In this document: piece after piece, positions 59,329 through 64,000 of the stretch
How the letters are laid out: each line of letters starts with the position of its first letter
How positions within the stretch are numbered: position 1 is the first letter of the stretch
Assembly (NCBI RefSeq): GCF_018130245.1
Contig: NZ_JAFCKP010000002.1
Span: forward strand, 186,001 to 250,000
Direction: 5' to 3'
DNA length: 64,000 bases
Source of the DNA: Bradyrhizobium sp. SZCCT0231
GTDB taxonomy: Bacteria; Pseudomonadota; Alphaproteobacteria; Rhizobiales; Xanthobacteraceae
Made by a program: the position numbers and the translations under genes
Notes under the pieces: model-generated
Told to the model about the DNA's origin: nothing
The model's input: the letters and a program-made list of their open reading frames with translations, nothing else
The model's database searches: none

Positions 59329-61584
59329 ATGGGTATCTTCGATGCAATGAACACCTCGGTGGGTGGCCTGCAGGCGCAGTCTTTCGCGCTGCAGAACATT
59401 TCCGGCAACATCGCGAACTCATCCACCACCGGGTACAAGGGCATCGGCACCAGCTTCGTCGACCTCATTCCGGACTCCTCGGTCCCGAGCAAGCAGGTCG
59501 CGGGCGGCGTGACGGCCAACGCCAAGGCCACCATCACCACGCAGGGCACGATCTCGTCCTCCAGCGTCGCCACCAACATGGCGATCACCGGCGACGGCTT
59601 CTTCTCGATCCAGAAGGCGAGCGGCGTCGTCGACAACGTGCCGGTGTTCACCGGCGTCACCTATTACACGAGGCGCGGCGACTTCCAGCTCAATGCCAAC
59701 GGCAATCTGGTCAACGGCGCCGGCTATTACCTGATGGGCGTCACGGTCGATCCGAAGACCGGCAACCCGACCGGCAGCGTGGCGAACGTCCTGCAATTCC
59801 AGAACAACTTCATTCCGGCGCAGGCGACCACCTCGATCCAGTACGCGGCGAACCTGCCGACCCAGCCGAACACAGTGGCGAAAACGACCGCGTCGACCGG
59901 CACGCTGCTGGCGGCCGGCGGGCTGAACCCGTCCGATTTCGCGGCCAACCCGCTGCCGGTCGGCACGCCGCCCGCGCCCTATGCCAACGCAACGGTGTCA
60001 GGCGCGGCTGCAACCGGCAACATCCGCTCGGCCTACTCGTCGACGACGGCCACGGGCACGGTTGCGCTCCAGAACAATTCGTCGGCGGTGGCCTCGACAA
60101 CCACCTCCCTTGACAACGCCGCCGGCACGCATCTCGCCTCCAGCATTCTGACCGCGTTGAGCGGCCAGACGCTGACCATCAACGGCAACACGATTACCTT
60201 CAACGGCGGCACCACGGTCGCCACCGTCGGCAGCAACACCACGATCGGTCTCGGTGCGGGCACGACGGCGACTGTGGCCGACATCCTGAACGCGATCCAG
60301 ACCGCCGGCGGCGCCGGCGTCACCGCTTCGCTCTCGGTTAGCGGCAATATCCAGATCTCGACCGGCACCGGCACCGACGTGGCGGTCGGCAGCGGCACGG
60401 CCGCCACTGCGCTCGGCATCAGCAGCGTGACGCGCGGCGGCAACGTACTGTCCTCGCCCGCGATCTCGGGCGCGACGGTGCTGAGCGGCACTGCGACCGC
60501 CGGCGGCGCCCAGGTGCTCACATCCGGCTTCTCCGCCGGCGACACCATCACGGTCAACGGTCAGACGCTGACTTTCATCTCGCCGCCGGCGGTTCCCGCC
60601 GCCAATCAGATCCTCACCACCGACAACGTCACGACCCTGCTCGGCAAGATCGACGCGCTCTCCGGCGCCTCGGGGTCGTCGGTCAGCAGCGGCGGCGTGA
60701 TCACGCTCAACACCGGCACCGTCTCGAACCTCTCGGTGTCCAGCTCCAACAGCGCCGCCTTCTCGGCGCTCGGCTTCACCTCGACCATCACCAAGAACCG
60801 CGACGGTGGCGGCACCGCCGGCACCGGCGGCGTGATCGGCAACGACATCGCCACCTTCACCAAGGAGTCGATCAGCGGCGGTGCGGTGACCGCCTACAAT
60901 GCCGCCGGCACGCCGGTGAACCTGCAATTGCGCTGGGCCAAGACCGACAGCGCATCGCTCGGCGCCGGGCATACCGACAGCTGGAACCTGTTCTATCAGA
61001 CCGATCCGAATGCGACCGGCACCACGGTCGGCTGGGTCAACACCGGGCAGACCTTCACCTTTGCTGCCGACGGCTCGCTGACCTCGCCGAGCGGTTCGGG
61101 CATCACCATCAACAACGTCACCGTCAGCGGCCAGTCGCTCGGCTCGGTCGCCTTCAACATCTCCTCGGGCGGGCTGACGCAATATGCCAGCACCAGCGGC
61201 GCGGTGACCATCAACACCATCACCCAGAACGGCTATGCCGCCGGTCAGCTCCGCTCGGTCGCCGTCAACAACAATGGCGTCGTGGTCGGCACCTTCTCGA
61301 ACGGCCAGAACCTGAACCTCGCCCAGGTGCAGCTGTCGCATTTCAACGGCACCAATTACCTCAAGGCGATGGATGGCGGCGCCTATGCCGCGACGGAACA
61401 GTCGGGAGACGCCATCGACGGCGCCTCGGGCACCATCAGCGGCTCGTCGCTGGAGGGATCCAACACCGACATCGCCGACGAATTCACCAAGCTGATCGTG
61501 ACCCAGCAGGCCTACTCGGCCAACACCAAGGTGATCACGACCGCGAATTCGATGGTGCAGGACCTCTTGAACGTGTTGCGCTGA
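59329..61584 (+). CDS. flgE: Flagellar hook protein FlgE, long form
   Basis: A 751-residue hook protein that polymerises outside the cell into the flexible hook. The N-terminus (MGIFDAMNTSVGGLQAQSFA, NISGNIANSSTTGYK) and the C-terminus (DIADEFTKLIVTQQAYSANTKVITT) are the coiled D0 segments typical of axial proteins. At 751 residues it is far longer than enterobacterial FlgE (about 400). The extra length includes two Flagellin-IN-like modules (about residues 275-365 and 400-485), each starting with a TLTINGNTITF or TITVNGQTLTF strand pair. It is the first gene of the operon behind a sigma-54 promoter, with GGAGAC before the ATG. Confidence 0.93.
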   Translation: MGIFDAMNTSVGGLQAQSFALQNISGNIANSSTTGYKGIGTSFVDLIPDSSVPSKQVAGGVTANAKATITTQGTISSSSVATNMAITGDGFFSIQKASGVVDNVPVFTGVTYYTRRGDFQLNANGNLVNGAGYYLMGVTVDPKTGNPTGSVANVLQFQNNFIPAQATTSIQYAANLPTQPNTVAKTTASTGTLLAAGGLNPSDFAANPLPVGTPPAPYANATVSGAAATGNIRSAYSSTTATGTVALQNNSSAVASTTTSLDNAAGTHLASSILTALSGQTLTINGNTITFNGGTTVATVGSNTTIGLGAGTTATVADILNAIQTAGGAGVTASLSVSGNIQISTGTGTDVAVGSGTAATALGISSVTRGGNVLSSPAISGATVLSGTATAGGAQVLTSGFSAGDTITVNGQTLTFISPPAVPAANQILTTDNVTTLLGKIDALSGASGSSVSSGGVITLNTGTVSNLSVSSSNSAAFSALGFTSTITKNRDGGGTAGTGGVIGNDIATFTKESISGGAVTAYNAAGTPVNLQLRWAKTDSASLGAGHTDSWNLFYQTDPNATGTTVGWVNTGQTFTFAADGSLTSPSGSGITINNVTVSGQSLGSVAFNISSGGLTQYASTSGAVTINTITQNGYAAGQLRSVAVNNNGVVVGTFSNGQNLNLAQVQLSHFNGTNYLKAMDGGAYAATEQSGDAIDGASGTISGSSLEGSNTDIADEFTKLIVTQQAYSANTKVITTANSMVQDLLNVLR

Positions 61585-61619
61585 TCGGCGCGTGACGTAA
61601 CCAAAGGCGGGTCAGTGAT

Positions 61620-63503
61620 ATGGGTTTGAGTTCAGCCCTCGCCAGTGCGATGAGCGGCCTGCGTGCCAACCAGGCCGCGCTCTCGATCGTCTCCTCGAAC
61701 GTCGCGAATGCGCAGACGCCGGGTTACGTCGTCCAGACGCCGAACCAGATCGAGGTCACCACCGGCGAGTTCGGCTCGACGGCGATGACGACCGGCGTCA
61801 GCCGCGAGCTCGATACCTTCGTGCAGAACCAGCTGCGGACCGAGACCGGCGGCAGCGGTTACGCCGACCAGATGGCCAACATCCTGAAGCAGCTTCAGAA
61901 TGTCTATGGCACGCCCGGCAATGCCGGAACGCTCGAAAGCGCGCTCAACAAATTCACCACGGCGCTCCAGGCGTTGTCGACGAGCTCGGGCGCGTCGTCG
62001 GCGCAAACGGTTGCCCTCGGTGCGGCGCAGGCGCTCGCGACGCAGCTCAACGTCACCACCAAGGGCATCCAGTCGCTGCGCTCCAATGTCGAGCAGGATC
62101 TCGGCAACTCGGCGCAAGCCGCCAACGCGGCGATGAAGCAGATCGCCGAGATCAACACCAAGCTCCAGGGCCTGTCGGCCAACGATCCCTCGGCCGCCAC
62201 GCTGATGGACCAGCGTGACCAGGCCATCAACACGCTGTCGAAATATGTCGACGTCCGCGTCACCACAGACGGCTCGAACCAGGCCAACATCTACACCACG
62301 ACCGGCATTCAGCTGGTCGGCGCCGGGCTCGCCTCGGAATTCTCCTTTGCCTCCGCCGGCGCGCTGTCGGCGACCTCGCTCTACAACATCGATCCGGCCA
62401 AGTCCGGCGTCGGCGCGTTCAACATCAAGCTGCCGAACGGCTCGCAGGTCGACGTCGTCGCCAACAACGTGGTGTCCTCCGGCCAGATCGCGGCCGACCT
62501 GAAGCTGCGCGACCAGACGCTGGTGCAGGCGCAGAACCAGATCGACGAGCTCGCCGCCACGATGGCCAGCGCGCTGTCCGACAAGACCACGGCCGGCAGC
62601 ACGGTCACCGGCCCGCCGGCCGGGTTCGATCTCGACCTCGCCGGAGCGGCGCCGGGCAACACCGTCAACATCACCTACACGGACACGGCGACCAACACGC
62701 AGCGCCAGATCACGCTGGTCAATGTGACCGACCCGGCCGCGCTGCCGCTCCAGAACGCGACGAACGCCAACCCGATGCGGATCGGCGTCAACTTCTCCGG
62801 CGGCATGGGAGCGATCGCCTCCGCGCTCAACACCGCGTTGTCAGGCACGCATCTGTCGTTCTCCGCCGCCCCGCCGCCGGCGTCCGCCACGACACTGCGG
62901 CTGACCGACGACAACACCGGTCTTGCCAAGGTCAATTCGGCCTCGACCACCAAGACGATCTCGTCGCTGACCTCGGGCAATCCGCAGTTGCCGCTGTTCA
63001 CCGACGGCGGGCAGGCGCTCTACACCGGCGCAATCACGGCATCGGGCTCGCAGATGACCGGCCTCGCCGGGCGCATCGCCGTGAACACCCAGCTGGTTTC
63101 CGATCCGACCCGGCTGTCGGTCTACAATACCTCGCCGGTGACGCCCGCGGGCGACACGACGCGTTCGGACTATCTCTATTCGCAGCTCACCAAAACGGTG
63201 TTCTCCTATTCGCCGCAGAGCGGCCTCGGCTCGGCGAGCCAGCCCTTCACCGGCAGCGTCTCGAACTACCTCCAGCAGTTCCTGAGCGTCCAGGCCAACG
63301 CCGCGACCCAGGCGACGCAGCTGCAGCAGGGCCAGAGCGTCGTGGTCTCGACGCTCCAGGCCAAGTTCGACTCGACCTCCAAAGTCAATCTGGACTCGGA
63401 GATGTCGAACCTGATCCAGCTTCAGAATGCCTACGCCGCCAACGCCCATGTCATGTCGGTGGTGCAGAGCATGATGAATACGTTGATCCAGGCTCAAAGG
63501 TAA
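61620..63503 (+). CDS. flgK: Flagellar hook-associated protein 1 FlgK
   Basis: A 627-residue junction protein between hook and filament. The N-terminal MGLSSALASAMSGLRANQAA and SSNVANAQTPGYV motif and the C-terminal NLIQLQNAYAANAHVMSVVQSM are the conserved coiled segments. The central region is Ala/Thr/Gly-rich. The gene starts 35 nt after flgE and forms one operon with it and flgL. Confidence 0.93.
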   Translation: MGLSSALASAMSGLRANQAALSIVSSNVANAQTPGYVVQTPNQIEVTTGEFGSTAMTTGVSRELDTFVQNQLRTETGGSGYADQMANILKQLQNVYGTPGNAGTLESALNKFTTALQALSTSSGASSAQTVALGAAQALATQLNVTTKGIQSLRSNVEQDLGNSAQAANAAMKQIAEINTKLQGLSANDPSAATLMDQRDQAINTLSKYVDVRVTTDGSNQANIYTTTGIQLVGAGLASEFSFASAGALSATSLYNIDPAKSGVGAFNIKLPNGSQVDVVANNVVSSGQIAADLKLRDQTLVQAQNQIDELAATMASALSDKTTAGSTVTGPPAGFDLDLAGAAPGNTVNITYTDTATNTQRQITLVNVTDPAALPLQNATNANPMRIGVNFSGGMGAIASALNTALSGTHLSFSAAPPPASATTLRLTDDNTGLAKVNSASTTKTISSLTSGNPQLPLFTDGGQALYTGAITASGSQMTGLAGRIAVNTQLVSDPTRLSVYNTSPVTPAGDTTRSDYLYSQLTKTVFSYSPQSGLGSASQPFTGSVSNYLQQFLSVQANAATQATQLQQGQSVVVSTLQAKFDSTSKVNLDSEMSNLIQLQNAYAANAHVMSVVQSMMNTLIQAQR

Positions 63504-63524
63504 CAAGTAACAGGGCTCTGAAAG

Positions 63525-64000
63525 ATGTCGATCAGCAGCATCAACTACTCTTCGTCGATTCTCGGCGCACAGATCCGCAACATCAATCAGCAGCTCACCG
63601 ACCTGTCGACGCAGCTTTCGACCGGCAAGCTGTCGCAGAACTATTCCGGCATGGGCACCAACGAGGGCTTTGCGATCGCCGGGCGCGCGCAGCTCTCCAA
63701 CATCGCCGCCTATACCGACACGATCACCAACGTCAACGTCAGCATCAACCTCGCCAACACCGCGCTGCAGTCGCTGACGAAGATCCGCAGCACGGTGCAG
63801 ACGGGCTCGGCCTCTACCGCGCAGGACCTCAACGTCAACGGCCAGACCGTCGCGCAGAACACCGCCGCCGCCCAGTTCGGCTCGATGGTCGGCGTCCTCA
63901 ACACGCAGACCGGCAGCCGCTATCTGTTCTCCGGAACGGCCGTCAGCACCCAGTCGGTCGCGGATGCCGGCGACATCATCAATGGCACCACCACGCAGGC
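63525..64000 (+). CDS. flgL: Flagellar hook-associated protein 3 FlgL, 3' truncated by window edge
   Basis: The first 158 residues of a flagellin-fold hook-filament junction protein. The frame is open to the end of the window. The N-terminal ILGAQIRNINQQLTDLSTQLSTGK is the coiled start shared by FlgL and flagellins, followed by FAIAGRAQLSNIAAYTDTITNVNVSINLA. The start at 63525 lies 21 nt after flgK. Order and spacing identify it as flgL rather than a flagellin. The C-terminus is beyond the window. Confidence 0.9.
   Translation, partial: MSISSINYSSSILGAQIRNINQQLTDLSTQLSTGKLSQNYSGMGTNEGFAIAGRAQLSNIAAYTDTITNVNVSINLANTALQSLTKIRSTVQTGSASTAQDLNVNGQTVAQNTAAAQFGSMVGVLNTQTGSRYLFSGTAVSTQSVADAGDIINGTTTQ

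Overview
The window is high-GC alphaproteobacterial chromosome, most likely Bradyrhizobium or a close relative in the Nitrobacteraceae. The pointers are a type-2 (thioredoxin-reductase-like) ferredoxin-NADP reductase, an Mla-type lipid transporter, a giant polar-growth coiled-coil protein, CtrA-, EcfG- and RpoN-type regulatory sites, and many short palindromic interspersed repeats of the kind that litter Bradyrhizobium intergenic DNA. I see no rRNA, tRNA, CRISPR, IS element or prophage. The window opens inside a molybdenum-hydroxylase (CoxL-like) gene and closes inside flgL.

Layout. 1-5.8 kb: CoxL-like subunit, cytochrome c', a PLP sulfur-amino-acid enzyme, a CHRD protein, a diheme cytochrome c and a stand-alone Lrp/AsnC sensor domain. 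5.8-16 kb: a hybrid histidine kinase with an ethylene-receptor-like membrane domain, thiD, an LpxH-like phosphoesterase with a glycosyltransferase, a threonine-dehydratase-type enzyme, a caspase-like secreted protein and a FucU-type mutarotase. 16-23 kb: an Ala/Glu-rich hypothetical, an MFS transporter, a DgcA-like epimerase and a mlaEFD operon. 23-32 kb: an 1882-residue Growth Pole Ring-like protein, divergent from an Hpt protein across a region with CtrA boxes, then ferredoxin, thioesterase and ferredoxin-NADP reductase. 32-37.5 kb: small secreted proteins and a two-component system divergent from a MipA/OmpV outer-membrane protein, with two paired direct repeats between them. 37.6-44.1 kb: a complete D-glucarate/galactarate route to 2-oxoglutarate (LysR regulator, kdgD, gudD, semialdehyde dehydrogenase, garD). 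44-59 kb: SGNH hydrolase, UPF0104 membrane protein, YciF-like stress protein behind an EcfG-type promoter, MHYT-GGDEF-EAL protein, MocR regulator, DUF1127 protein, a 1.5-kb gene-free repeat cluster, USP, SixA, FAD oxidoreductase and exported MsrB. 59.2-64 kb: flgE, flgK and flgL behind a well-formed sigma-54 promoter with upstream dyads.

The best leads are the ETR1-like sensor kinase, the polar-growth protein with its CtrA sites, the direct repeats at the MipA locus, the sigma-54 and EcfG promoters, tandem CRP/FNR-like dyads before fucU, a possible leftward small RNA near 44.2 kb, and the repeat cluster at 54.2-55.7 kb. All functional calls come from reading the sequence and remembered family knowledge; no database search was run.
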